A DNA stretch of 25,892 nucleotides from CAKOSP01 sp964369625 (GTDB lineage Bacteria > Bacillota_I > Bacilli_A > RF39 > UBA660), in NCBI GenBank assembly GCA_964369625.1, contig CAYJFC010000020.1, positions 1 to 25,892 on the forward strand. Reading direction: 5' to 3'. The notes under the pieces were generated by a model. That model did no database searches. It was given only the letters and a program-made list of their open reading frames with translations, and was not told where the DNA came from. A program made the translations under genes and the position numbers. Positions 7,935 to 16,710 of this stretch are shown one piece after another. Every line of letters starts with the position of its first letter. Position 1 is the stretch's first letter.

Positions 7935-9068
7935 TTATTTGATTAACGTTATTCTTGCGTATCCATTTCCTGCATGACCTACTCCTAAAGCATATGTTCC
8001 ACCACTAGGATTTGGCATTGCTGTTTGACTTCCTTTTACATTTGTCCAGTTATATCCCGCTCCATCTATCATTACTGTATTTGTAAATGTTTTTCCTGAG
8101 TAGTGAATACTGCACACATTATTTGTTGTTCCCGATGTGCAGCCACTTTTAGGACTTTGGTTACTTGCACTAGTTATAGCAACTGCTCCAGTATGACCTG
8201 ATATGTATGATGAAGCGCTAGAACTACCAGAAGCACACATTGCTCCTCCACCTGGGTAATAACCACCTCCAGATGGACAACCACCATTTGCAATACCAAA
8301 TTTTGAATCATAAAAGGCAGTATGCTCTTTTGTCCCTAATGAAGTTTGCGTTCCCCCTGTTGCAACTCCACCGCTATAACCTATTAAACCGCCACCAGCT
8401 GCTATAGTATTATCACCTGATTGCCCTCTACCAGCTCCAGCTGCTACCATTATTCTTGAATTAATACTAGTTGCATTATACCACTCACCACTAACTAATC
8501 TTATATCTGTTGCTCCTCCACCAGGTGTTCCACCACTTGAACCAGTCCCGCCGTTAAATGATGTTCCATTGCTGCTTAAATATCCGCCTTCACCAACATA
8601 AACATATAAAACTTCTCCTTCAGTTAAATTAATATAACCTGAAGTATAAGACGCTGTTGCATAACTCATTCTAGAAGCACCCCAAGCTTCTATTTTATAA
8701 CTTCCTGTTTCAGAAGCTACGTACGTTTGATAATTTCCTGTATATGTGAAGTCCTTGAATAATTTATCAAAATATATATAACACTTTTCTGAGCCATCTG
8801 CTTTTATATTAGCCACTTTATTTGTATTATCCCAGTTTACTACTGAACCATTTACACAATATGTTTTTTCTGCATTATATATATAATTATCTGGAAAAAT
8901 TTCTAAATCACTTTCATAATATGATCCATCATCTTCTTCAAGCATTATTGCAAATAAATTACCTGTTATTTCTTTTTCTGGCGCAAAAGATGCTACACTT
9001 AAAAGAAGTGTACTTAGTGACACTATCAATATTAAAAGTACTAATAACACTTTCTTTTTATGTTTCAT
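7935..9068 (-). CDS. Exported glycine-rich (ALK-type domain) surface protein
   Basis: 377 residues. Residues 1-29 form a signal peptide or anchor: KHKKK, then a long hydrophobic run ending SVASFA. A two-cysteine module at about 62-103 starts NYIYNAEKTYCVNGS. The glycine-rich beta domain runs from about 105 to the end (TGSYKIEAWGAS, PGGGATDIRLVSG, ASSYISGHTGAVAI, MIDGAGYNWTNVKG, GHAGNGYARIT). Cysteine pairs at 264/278 and 310/319 could form disulfides. It closely resembles the 669-aa neighbour through both halves of that domain, but the roughly 140-residue F5/8-like insert is absent at residue ~308. ATG 9068 has AGGTGA 7 nt upstream. The glycine-rich family is mostly uncharacterised in bacteria; a surface role is inferred. 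Confidence 0.87.
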   Translation of the reverse strand: MKHKKKVLLVLLILIVSLSTLLLSVASFAPEKEITGNLFAIMLEEDDGSYYESDLEIFPDNYIYNAEKTYCVNGSVVNWDNTNKVANIKADGSEKCYIYFDKLFKDFTYTGNYQTYVASETGSYKIEAWGASRMSYATASYTSGYINLTEGEVLYVYVGEGGYLSSNGTSFNGGTGSSGGTPGGGATDIRLVSGEWYNATSINSRIMVAAGAGRGQSGDNTIAAGGGLIGYSGGVATGGTQTSLGTKEHTAFYDSKFGIANGGCPSGGGYYPGGGAMCASGSSSASSYISGHTGAVAITSASNQSPKSGCTSGTTNNVCSIHYSGKTFTNTVMIDGAGYNWTNVKGSQTAMPNPSGGTYALGVGHAGNGYARITLIK

Positions 9069-9091
9069 TTATTTTCACCTATTATACATTT

Positions 9092-9120
9092 ATATTATCA
9101 AAAAAAGAGCCTTTTTACAA
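9092..9120 (-). promoter_or_regulatory. Promoter of the 377-aa gene, inside the leader repeat
   Basis: Read leftward: TTGTAA (9115-9120), a 17-nt spacer, TAATAT (9092-9097) with an upstream TGA. The geometry is the same as in copy 2. Confidence 0.55.
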
Positions 9121-9126
9121 CTCTTT
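9104..9126 (-). terminator. Terminator-like hairpin in leader repeat copy 1
   Basis: Leftward AAAGAG, an 11-nt loop, CTCTTT, then a T run. HU already has its own terminator about 10 nt upstream, so this hairpin looks redundant as a terminator here. Confidence 0.6.
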
Positions 9127-9133
9127 AACGCAA

Positions 9134-9163
9134 GAAAAAAATTAGCAAATGCTAATCTTTTTT
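9134..9163 (-). terminator. HU terminator
   Basis: Leftward GATTAGC, ATTT loop, GCTAAT followed by T7. The upstream A run can extend the stem. Confidence 0.82.
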
Positions 9164-9169
9164 CTCAAA

Positions 9170-9442
9170 TTAATTTAAAGCGTCTTTTAATTTGCTTCCA
9201 GCTTTGAATGAAGCAACAACTTTAGCAGGAATTTGAATTGTTTCTTTAGTTTGAGGATTAATTCCTTCTCTAGCTTCTCTTTTTTTAGCTGAGAAAGTTC
9301 CGAATCCAACTAAAGCAACTTTACCTTCTTTTTTAAGTCCTTCAGTAATTCCTTCCATTGTAGCATCAAGTGCTCTTGTAGCATCAGCTTTTGTTAAACC
9401 AGCTTTGCTAGCGATTAGTTCTACTAATTCAGTTTTAGACAT
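9170..9442 (-). CDS. hup: HU DNA-binding protein
   Basis: 90-residue nucleoid protein that bends DNA as a homodimer. It has the full HU pattern: helical N-terminus MSKTELVELIASKAGLTKA, VALVGFGTFSAKKREAREG, then NPQTKETIQIPA at the tip of the DNA-binding arm, and VVASFKAGSKLKDALN at the C-terminus. I chose ATG 9442 because GGGAGGT lies 6 nt upstream; an upstream in-frame ATG at 9505 would add 21 atypical residues. It has its own promoter and terminator and splits the surface-protein locus. Confidence 0.97.
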   Translation of the reverse strand: MSKTELVELIASKAGLTKADATRALDATMEGITEGLKKEGKVALVGFGTFSAKKREAREGINPQTKETIQIPAKVVASFKAGSKLKDALN

Positions 9443-9495
9443 GTTTCTACCTCCCGTACATTCTAAGGCGTAAGAGTTATTTTTCTTACAATCTA

Positions 9496-9524
9496 AGATT
9501 ATCAAATAATTTTTTCAAAAGCAA
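9496..9524 (-). promoter_or_regulatory. HU promoter
   Basis: Read leftward: TTGCTT (9519-9524), a 17-nt spacer, TAATCT (9496-9501) with extended -10 TGA. The leader would be about 47 nt. Confidence 0.55.
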
Positions 9525-9652
9525 TACATATATTAAAATTTAACTATATTTCGCATATTTTAGCCCAATTTGACTAATTATTTACTAAAAGTACTATTTG
9601 TATTTTACAAATATTTACACTAAGATTAAATACAATAGTATCTTTTTCGTAA

Positions 9653-9677
9653 CAAAAAAAGAATGCTATTGCATTCT
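9653..9677 (-). terminator. Terminator of the 860-aa protein gene
   Basis: Leftward AGAATGC, AATA loop, GCATTCT, then T7. The stem starts within the TAG stop. The rest of 9525-9652 is AT-rich with nothing recognisable. Confidence 0.88.
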
Positions 9678-12258
9678 AAGTTATGTTTTCTATAACAGAA
9701 CCATACATTGTTATGGTAAATCTAGATGAGTGATGTGGATCTGCCTGTCCATTAAATAGCGTATAAGAAAATATACCATTAGCTTCAGTATTAGAAAAGA
9801 ATAAACTTCCTCCTCTGTATATCCAGTGATATAAATAATAATTAGTTCCTGTAAATCTAGGATCTCCTAAATATCTATCTTCATAAAAATATAAAGTTTC
9901 AGTAAGTCCATCACCTTTTATTGGAGATGTGTCGCCTTCTGTATAAGTTCCATACGGATATACATTTATATATCTTCCCTCAGGTAGTGAAGTAAATCCA
10001 GAATAATCAGGAATAAAGTTACCTCTTGAGTCTAAAATTACTGCCATAACTCTATCAAATGTACCTCCAACCATGTCATATACTCCATAAATATTACCAG
10101 TAGTTGATGCTCCCATTCCATTATATGTATCATATGTATTTGTATAACATGTTGCTGTAGTACTTCCTTGATGTGGCGTTGATCCACCTATACCTGTTAT
10201 ATATGTACTACAGTTATTTATATATATTTCTTTGTTAGCTCCTGTATAGTCTGTATTTCCATATTTACCATATTTTGACTGAGATAAATATGATATAGCT
10301 CCCCATTCAGTATTTTTAATTAAATGCGCATCTACATAACCTACATAACCATAATTTTCATAACCTGCATTACCATTCATTAAATTTTGCACATAATGAA
10401 ATGTATCTGCAATAGTATAACCTGACATAGGTTTCATATTAGGTTTTGAATAAAGAATATCACCTACTTTAGATGCCTCAAATTTCGCTATCCAAAAACC
10501 TTTTATTTCGGTATTTTCGGCATTATCTCTTGTATCAGGGTCATCACATGAATTTCCCCAACAAAATGCTGATGAAGTATAATAATTTTCAGCATAAGAA
10601 CCACTGTAAGCTCCAGTTCCTAAATCAGTATGTTCAGTTCCTAAAAACTTGATATTTATTTGTCCTGGTGTTTCTGCACTTACTGGTGAAGCATTATAAC
10701 CACTATATCCGTAAGTATCTTTTATTGTGTACGAGTGTCTTGGAATCCATACTAACATAGAAGTTATATCGCTCATGCTTATCAATGTTCCAGGTGCTGA
10801 TTCAACATAATAATCTTTTTTTGAAGAAACTACTGATGCTGCATTAGCCCATTTTTGAATATCATAGTCATACCACTCTCCATTAACTACATCTGCTTTT
10901 TCCCATGAATTTTCACTTTCATTGTAAACAATAGGTATAAGCCCATCTATTATTTCTGGAGTTGCTCCATTTAAAGTTTCATCTTCATATAATTTTCCCT
11001 TAATAAAGTCATATTCTGTATTTAAAAATATTTCTTCAGTTGTTATATGACTATCCCCTTCATATATTATATGAAATGTAAGAGCTGTTCCAGGTGCAAA
11101 TTCGTGGTATAAACTAAGACCTAGTGTTGTATATTTAATATTTGATGAATTTAATAAATCAACTATGTTTCTTAAATAATAATAATCAGTTGTAGTATTT
11201 TCAATTGTCACCTCATATGTAAATGTTGAATTTTCAGTTGGAAGTGATAAATGAATATTAGTAGTTGTATCGGTATATGAAGAGGCACTTGCTTCTGTTA
11301 CACCGGCAGAAAATTCAGTAAGTTTTATAGAGCTAACCCTAATTCCTTCTTCAACAGGTTTTTCTACTAAGAAAAAGTCTTCTAGCGTTATTACGTCCGA
11401 TTCATTTGTTTTATAAAAAGTAAATGTTACAGTTTCATCTTTTTCAACTTTAAATTCTATTTCATTTATATAACCGTTAGTATCAATACTTTGTGTATTA
11501 TAATCACCTTTAGATATTTTCACTTTACTAGCATCCCATCTTAAGAAAAATTCTTTAGATCTATGCGAGTAGTTACTTACAATTATTTTTTCATAATTAG
11601 CATATGATTCATGTTCTATTACTAAGTCTTCTGTTATAGTTTTATCTTTTACTAAATGAAATTCTCCAGATAACGTTTTTGTATAAGGGTCAATTGCTTT
11701 AGCTGTGATTTTCACTTTAGCTTCTTCTATATTATGATTCGGGTCACTAGAAGTAATTTCAAAAAAATTATTTAAACTACTATGACCACTTACCCAAGTA
11801 TAACCTCTATTGTTACAAGTTTCTTCATTAAGCGTAGATGTATCAACCCCATCACTTGTATCATTACGACACACTGTAATTTTTTGAAGAACTCCGGTAT
11901 ATTCATTTGAGCCAGTTCCATTTAAATCACAAGATAAATTACCCGTTGAGTCACCTATAATATCACACTTTAATTCATAAGTTATTTCATGATCTGACAC
12001 TTCGTTTGCTTCATTAAAATTAGAAAGTTCAAAAGCTACAGCACCACCAGACCAATTATTATCAAGCGTTGTACTATTATTTAAGTGGGCACTTGTAAAG
12101 TAAAATTTTTGAGATTCTAAATAATAATCCCATATCGATGAACTAACATATCTAGCAAATGTAACTACACTTATACTTACAAAAATTATTGCAACTATAA
12201 GAACAAATATAATATTTATTTTGCGAAAATCTATTTTATTTTTACTAATTTTTTTCAC
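9676..12258 (-). CDS. Large membrane-anchored protein with C-terminal FGE/C-type-lectin-like domain
   Basis: 860 residues. GTG start at 12258 with AGGAGA 9 nt upstream. A basic N-terminus is followed by one membrane segment at about 15-34. Residues 45-480 look like repeated beta domains, with aromatic and Thr-rich strands and several cysteines (98, 110, 130, 148). A WYDYDIQKWANA motif at 462-473 leads into the C-terminal domain (about 500-855), which resembles the formylglycine-generating-enzyme/SUMF fold: LVWIPRHSY, GFWIAKFEAS, NTEWGAISYLSQSKYG, GNIYGVYDMVGGTFDRVMA, and a terminal RGGSLFFSN. In this fold, C-type-lectin relatives often bind ligands; no catalytic role can be claimed. It has no LPXTG. 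A surface adhesin or receptor is inferred. Confidence 0.85.
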   Translation of the reverse strand: MKKISKNKIDFRKINIIFVLIVAIIFVSISVVTFARYVSSSIWDYYLESQKFYFTSAHLNNSTTLDNNWSGGAVAFELSNFNEANEVSDHEITYELKCDIIGDSTGNLSCDLNGTGSNEYTGVLQKITVCRNDTSDGVDTSTLNEETCNNRGYTWVSGHSSLNNFFEITSSDPNHNIEEAKVKITAKAIDPYTKTLSGEFHLVKDKTITEDLVIEHESYANYEKIIVSNYSHRSKEFFLRWDASKVKISKGDYNTQSIDTNGYINEIEFKVEKDETVTFTFYKTNESDVITLEDFFLVEKPVEEGIRVSSIKLTEFSAGVTEASASSYTDTTTNIHLSLPTENSTFTYEVTIENTTTDYYYLRNIVDLLNSSNIKYTTLGLSLYHEFAPGTALTFHIIYEGDSHITTEEIFLNTEYDFIKGKLYEDETLNGATPEIIDGLIPIVYNESENSWEKADVVNGEWYDYDIQKWANAASVVSSKKDYYVESAPGTLISMSDITSMLVWIPRHSYTIKDTYGYSGYNASPVSAETPGQINIKFLGTEHTDLGTGAYSGSYAENYYTSSAFCWGNSCDDPDTRDNAENTEIKGFWIAKFEASKVGDILYSKPNMKPMSGYTIADTFHYVQNLMNGNAGYENYGYVGYVDAHLIKNTEWGAISYLSQSKYGKYGNTDYTGANKEIYINNCSTYITGIGGSTPHQGSTTATCYTNTYDTYNGMGASTTGNIYGVYDMVGGTFDRVMAVILDSRGNFIPDYSGFTSLPEGRYINVYPYGTYTEGDTSPIKGDGLTETLYFYEDRYLGDPRFTGTNYYLYHWIYRGGSLFFSNTEANGIFSYTLFNGQADPHHSSRFTITMYGSVIENIT

Positions 12259-12285
12259 TACTCATACTCTCCTATAATTAAAATA

Positions 12286-12294
12286 ATTATACCA
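12286..12294 (-). promoter_or_regulatory. Extended -10 promoter of the 860-aa gene
   Basis: Leftward TGGTATAAT, a perfect extended -10. The -35 at the right distance (TTTTTA) is poor. Confidence 0.6.
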
Positions 12295-12326
12295 TATATT
12301 TTACTACTTAAAAACTTTTTTTTTAA

Positions 12327-12370
12327 TAAAAAAAGAAAATATACATTTATTTTTGTGTATTTTTCTTTTT
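12327..12370 (-). terminator. Terminator of the dehydratase-activator gene
   Basis: An imperfect A/T-rich hairpin (AAAGAAAAATACACA against TGTATATTTTCTTT) with a T7 run, overlapping the stop codon. Confidence 0.6.
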
Positions 12371-15300
12371 TTCTTTTACAAATTTTGTAACACTATTATT
12401 TAATAAGTTATCATTTGCAACACTAAGCATAAGTTTAATTCTATTTATTTGATTAGCCTCACTTGTTCCTGGATCATAGTCTATTGGCACTATATTAGAA
12501 TTTGGATATAAAGTTTTCAAAGTTCCAATTACACCTTTTCCAACTACGTGATTAGGCAAACATGCAAATGGCTGAGCACAAACTATATTTCCAATATCAT
12601 TTTCAATATATTCAATCATTTCTGCTGTTAAATACCATCCTTCTCCAGTTCGGTTACCATCAGATAGTATATCTTTAGATTTATCCATTAAATGAAATAT
12701 ATCTGTAGGCATTAAATAGTTTTTATTGCTAGACCCTAAAGCTTTACGCAAATCTTTTTCTAAATATTCTATTATTTTTATTACGTGTTTCATAAGCTCT
12801 CCAGTTATAATAGATTCATTTAATAATTTTTTAGTGGTTATTTTTCCTGTAGCAGAGTATTTTACAAACCCCATTAAATCTGGAAGTGTTACTTCTGCAC
12901 CTAAATTTTCTAATTGACCAACTAAATTATTATTCCCAAATGGATGATATTTAACAAGGATTTCTCCAACAATTCCTACTTTAGGTCTATTTATATTATC
13001 AAACTCTATTTTTTCAAAATCACTTACTATTTCATATAAACTATTTGAATATTCTTTAGTAGATGATGAATTAATTAGCTTTTTACATTTGCTCATCCAC
13101 TCATTAAAAAGATTTTCACTTTGGCCTTTATTTAATTCATTTGCTCTATTTTTAAGTAGCATTTTTTGAAGTAAATCACCATATGTAACAGCTTTATATA
13201 ATTTTAAAAGCATTGGTAAAGTAATTTTAAAACCAGGATTTTTTTCAAGTCCTGCTGCACTAAATGATATAACAGGCACTTGTTCTAAACCAGCATCTTT
13301 TAAAGCTTTTCTAATAAAAGATATATAATTTGTTGCCCTGCAGCCACCACCTGTTTGTGACATCATAACTGCTGTTTTATTTATATCATAATCACCACTT
13401 TTTAAAGCTTCAATAAGCTGCCCTGTTACAAGTAGTGATGGATAACATGCATCATTATTAACATGCTTTAATCCAACGTTTACTGTTTCTGCAGTACATT
13501 TTTCTAAAAGTTTTACTTTGTAACCTGAAAAGTTAAAAACTTCTTCAATTAACTTAAAATGTATCGGAGCCATCTGAGGAATTAATATAGTGTAATCTTT
13601 TTGCATATTTTTAGTAAATTTTTCTTTTGAAACTATATATTCATCTATGTATTTTGTATCTACTTTTCTTTCCATTGCTGCTTTTAATGAACGAAGTCTT
13701 ATTCTAGCTGCTCCTAAATTATTAATTTCATCTATTTTTATTAAAGTAAACATCTTACCATAATTTTTAAGTATTTCTTCAACTTGATCAGATGTAACCG
13801 CATCAAGGCCACATCCAAAAGAATTGAGTTGTACTAATTCTAAATTTTTATTTTGCCCAACAATATGTGCGGCTCTATAAAGTCTAGAATGATATACCCA
13901 CTGATTAACAACTCTTAAATCATTTGTATCTATATTATCTAAAGTTATACTATCTTCAGTTAATACACATAAATCCAAAGAAGTTATTAAAGAGTCAATA
14001 TTATGGTTTATTTCAGAATCTATTTGATATGGTCTACTAGCTAACACTATAGCCTTTAAATTATTTTGATTTATATATTCTAAATATTCTTTGCCTTTGT
14101 TTTTTATATCTTTTTTATAATTAAAATATTCTTTTTCTGCTAGTAAAGCCGCTTTTTTTAATTCTTTTTTAGTAAAATTATATTCTTTAAACTCTTCTAA
14201 ATTATATATAATTTCTGCTAAATTATTAGTATCAAATGGTAAAAAAGGATTCATAAATTTAACATTTTCTTTTTCTAAATTTTTAACGTTATTTTTTATA
14301 ACTTCTGAGTATGATATAACTATTGGACAATTAAAATTATTTTCAGCATTTTTAACTTCTTTTCTTGATTTAATCATTGCTGGATAAAATATTGTTTTTA
14401 TATTTTTAGCTATTAAACTTTCTATATGCCCATGAGCTAGTTTTGCTGGATAGCAAACTGATTCACTAGGCATTGATTCCATTCCTTTTTCATATGTTTT
14501 TCTTGTTGTTTTTTCTGACAACACCACTTCAAAGCCTAAACTAGTAAAAAATGTATGCCAAAATGGATAATCTTCATATATATTTAATATTCTAGGTATA
14601 CCAATTTGTCCTCTTGGTGCTAATTTATTACTTTCATAATTAAATAATCTTTCATTTTTGTATTTAACCATATTAGGAAGTCTTTTTCTAGTTAATTGTC
14701 CTGCTCCTCTTTCACATTTATTACCAGTTATAAACGGAACACTACTATCATTAAATTTATTAATTGATAATTTGCATTTATTTTCACATAAATTACAATT
14801 TGTATGTTTAACATTTGTAGTTAAATTATTTATTTTTTCAATATTAAGTATTGTAGAGAAATATTTTTCACCAATAGATCTGTATTTTTCTTTGGCAAGA
14901 ATACTCATTCCATAAGCTCCCATTAATCCGGCAATATCTGGTCTAACCACTTCTTTTTGTACAGCATCTTCAAAAGCTTTTAATACTGCATCGTTATAAA
15001 ATGTACCACCTTGAACTAAAATATTTTCTCCAAGCTCTGATATATCTCTTATTTTCATAACTTTTAAAAGCGCATTATTAACTACTGAATTAGCTAGACC
15101 ACTTGCAATATCTCCTATTTTATAACCTTCTTTTTGAGCTTCTTTAATTTTAGAATTCATAAAAACAGTACATCTTGATCCTAAGTCAACCGGACTATCA
15201 GATTTAATGGCTACATTTACAAATTCTTCTAAAGTTAAATTTAAATTTATAGCATAAGTTTCTATAAATGAACCACAACCAGAAGAACATGCTTCATTTA

Positions 15301-16618
15301 ACATTATATTATCAACTACACCATTTTTTATTTTGATGTATTTCATATCTTGACCACCAATATCTACAATACTTGTAACATCAGGCTTAAATTTTTTAGC
15401 TGCTGCATAATGGGCTATCGTTTCTACTTCACCCATATCAATTTTTAATCCTGATTCGATAAGTTTTTCACCATAACCAGTAACTCCACTATATCTTATA
15501 ATTACACCTTCGGGCATTTCTTTGTATAATTTTTTCAAACTTTTCATAACACTTTTAAGTGGATTTCCTTCATTACCGCCATAATCAGTATATAGTATGT
15601 TATCATCATTATCAGTTAATATAAGTTTCGTTGTTGTACTACCAGCATCAATTCCTATAAAAGCATCTCCTTTATAACTAGATAAATCTTTTCTTTTAAC
15701 ACTTGCTAAACTATGTCTTTTTTTAAATCTTTGATATTCATTGTTATCAACAAATAATGGTTTAACACCTTCACCTAAATCATTTGATTCATATTTATAT
15801 TCATTTATTTTTTGTTTTAATTCTTCTTTAGAAACTATATTAGTTTTAAATGCTGCTAGCGAAGCTCCCTTAGCTACAAATAAATGTGGCTCTTCACTTA
15901 TTATTATTTCTTCATTTTTTAATTTCAAAGTATCTATAAATCTATTCTTAAGTTCCGATAAATAATTAAGTGGACCTCCTAAAAATGCAACATTACCTTT
16001 AATTGGTCTACCACAAGCTAAACCACTTATAGTTTGGTTTACTACTGCCTGAAAAATAGAAGCAGCCAAATCTTCTTTTTTAACACCTTCATTTATAAGA
16101 GGCTGAATATCGGTTTTTGCAAATACGCCACATCTTGAGGCTATTGGATAAATAGTTTTATAATCCTTAGCTAATTCATTCAAACCCATCGCATCTGTAT
16201 TAAGCAATGTTGCCATTTGATCTAAAAATGCTCCTGTACCGCCAGCACACGTTCCATTCATACGTTGTTCTATTGAATTACCAAAATAAATAATTTTAGC
16301 ATCTTCTCCACCTAGTTCTATTACTACATCTGTTTTAGGAATATATTTAGATACTGATGCTTTACATGATATAACTTCTTGGATAAACTCTATATCTAAT
16401 TTATTAGATGCATCTAATGCTCCTGAGCCTGTTAATGTAATTTTAAACTCATTATCTTTATATTTATCTAAAAGATTATTTAACATATCACATAATACAT
16501 TTTTAGTATCCGAATAATGCCTTTGATAATCGCTATAAATTATTTGTTTTAATTCATTCATTACCACTACTTTGATTGTTGTTGACCCTACATCAAGTCC
16601 TATATTTAATACTGCCAT
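12347..16618 (-). CDS. Fused 2-hydroxyacyl-CoA dehydratase activator/reductase-like protein
   Basis: About 1423 residues, of the BcrAD/BadFG/HgdC ATPase plus DUF2229/HgdB-like fusion family. Two ASKHA ATPase domains lie in tandem: the first starts NIGLDVGSTTIKVVVMN and has NGTCAGGTGAFLDQMA and ASRCGVFAK; the second starts FIGIDAGSTTTKLILTD and has EACSSGCGSFIETYA and GSRCTVFMN. In HgdC, the equivalent cysteines hold a [4Fe-4S] cluster between monomers; both halves keep them. A four-cysteine patch (CNLCENKCKL, then CERGAG) follows, then DUF2229 (ESMPSESVCYPAKLAHGH) and an HgdB-like C-terminus (MSQTGGGCRATNY, CAQPFACLPNHVVGKG). I chose ATG 16618 with AGGTGAT upstream; GTG 16627 overlaps that site. 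The substrate is unknown, and no dehydratase subunit or CoA transferase lies nearby. Confidence 0.92.
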   Translation of the reverse strand: MAVLNIGLDVGSTTIKVVVMNELKQIIYSDYQRHYSDTKNVLCDMLNNLLDKYKDNEFKITLTGSGALDASNKLDIEFIQEVISCKASVSKYIPKTDVVIELGGEDAKIIYFGNSIEQRMNGTCAGGTGAFLDQMATLLNTDAMGLNELAKDYKTIYPIASRCGVFAKTDIQPLINEGVKKEDLAASIFQAVVNQTISGLACGRPIKGNVAFLGGPLNYLSELKNRFIDTLKLKNEEIIISEEPHLFVAKGASLAAFKTNIVSKEELKQKINEYKYESNDLGEGVKPLFVDNNEYQRFKKRHSLASVKRKDLSSYKGDAFIGIDAGSTTTKLILTDNDDNILYTDYGGNEGNPLKSVMKSLKKLYKEMPEGVIIRYSGVTGYGEKLIESGLKIDMGEVETIAHYAAAKKFKPDVTSIVDIGGQDMKYIKIKNGVVDNIMLNEACSSGCGSFIETYAINLNLTLEEFVNVAIKSDSPVDLGSRCTVFMNSKIKEAQKEGYKIGDIASGLANSVVNNALLKVMKIRDISELGENILVQGGTFYNDAVLKAFEDAVQKEVVRPDIAGLMGAYGMSILAKEKYRSIGEKYFSTILNIEKINNLTTNVKHTNCNLCENKCKLSINKFNDSSVPFITGNKCERGAGQLTRKRLPNMVKYKNERLFNYESNKLAPRGQIGIPRILNIYEDYPFWHTFFTSLGFEVVLSEKTTRKTYEKGMESMPSESVCYPAKLAHGHIESLIAKNIKTIFYPAMIKSRKEVKNAENNFNCPIVISYSEVIKNNVKNLEKENVKFMNPFLPFDTNNLAEIIYNLEEFKEYNFTKKELKKAALLAEKEYFNYKKDIKNKGKEYLEYINQNNLKAIVLASRPYQIDSEINHNIDSLITSLDLCVLTEDSITLDNIDTNDLRVVNQWVYHSRLYRAAHIVGQNKNLELVQLNSFGCGLDAVTSDQVEEILKNYGKMFTLIKIDEINNLGAARIRLRSLKAAMERKVDTKYIDEYIVSKEKFTKNMQKDYTILIPQMAPIHFKLIEEVFNFSGYKVKLLEKCTAETVNVGLKHVNNDACYPSLLVTGQLIEALKSGDYDINKTAVMMSQTGGGCRATNYISFIRKALKDAGLEQVPVISFSAAGLEKNPGFKITLPMLLKLYKAVTYGDLLQKMLLKNRANELNKGQSENLFNEWMSKCKKLINSSSTKEYSNSLYEIVSDFEKIEFDNINRPKVGIVGEILVKYHPFGNNNLVGQLENLGAEVTLPDLMGFVKYSATGKITTKKLLNESIITGELMKHVIKIIEYLEKDLRKALGSSNKNYLMPTDIFHLMDKSKDILSDGNRTGEGWYLTAEMIEYIENDIGNIVCAQPFACLPNHVVGKGVIGTLKTLYPNSNIVPIDYDPGTSEANQINRIKLMLSVANDNLLNNSVTKFVKEKKKNTQK

Positions 16619-16657
16619 ATTTATCACCTATATATTATCTTTTCTTTACCAATATGT

Positions 16658-16686
16658 ATTATACAATAAATGATAATTAAAAACAA
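16658..16686 (-). promoter_or_regulatory. Promoter of the dehydratase-activator gene
   Basis: Read leftward: TTGTTT (16681-16686), a 17-nt spacer, TATAAT (16658-16663). The -35 abuts the T run of the spoIVA terminator. Confidence 0.6.
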
Positions 16687-16710
16687 ATAAAAAGCTACAA
16701 AATGTAGCTT
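16685..16710 (-). terminator. spoIVA terminator
   Basis: Leftward AAGCTACA, TTT loop, TGTAGCTT, then a T-rich tail. It starts at the stop codon. Confidence 0.85.

Larger units (their letters stand above)
9085..9128 (-). repeat. 44-nt leader repeat, copy 1
   Basis: Direct repeat of 7891-7934 with both hairpin arms conserved. It sits between the HU terminator and the 377-aa gene. Confidence 0.85.

Noticed and set aside
8822..9145. A rightward open frame opposite the 377-aa gene.
   Set aside because: It has no ribosome site and its composition is that of the reverse complement of the real gene and its terminators.
9676..9900. The C-terminal FGE-like domain of the 860-aa protein as a diversity-generating retroelement target.
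   Set aside because: No reverse transcriptase, template repeat or adenine-biased variable stretch is visible in the window.
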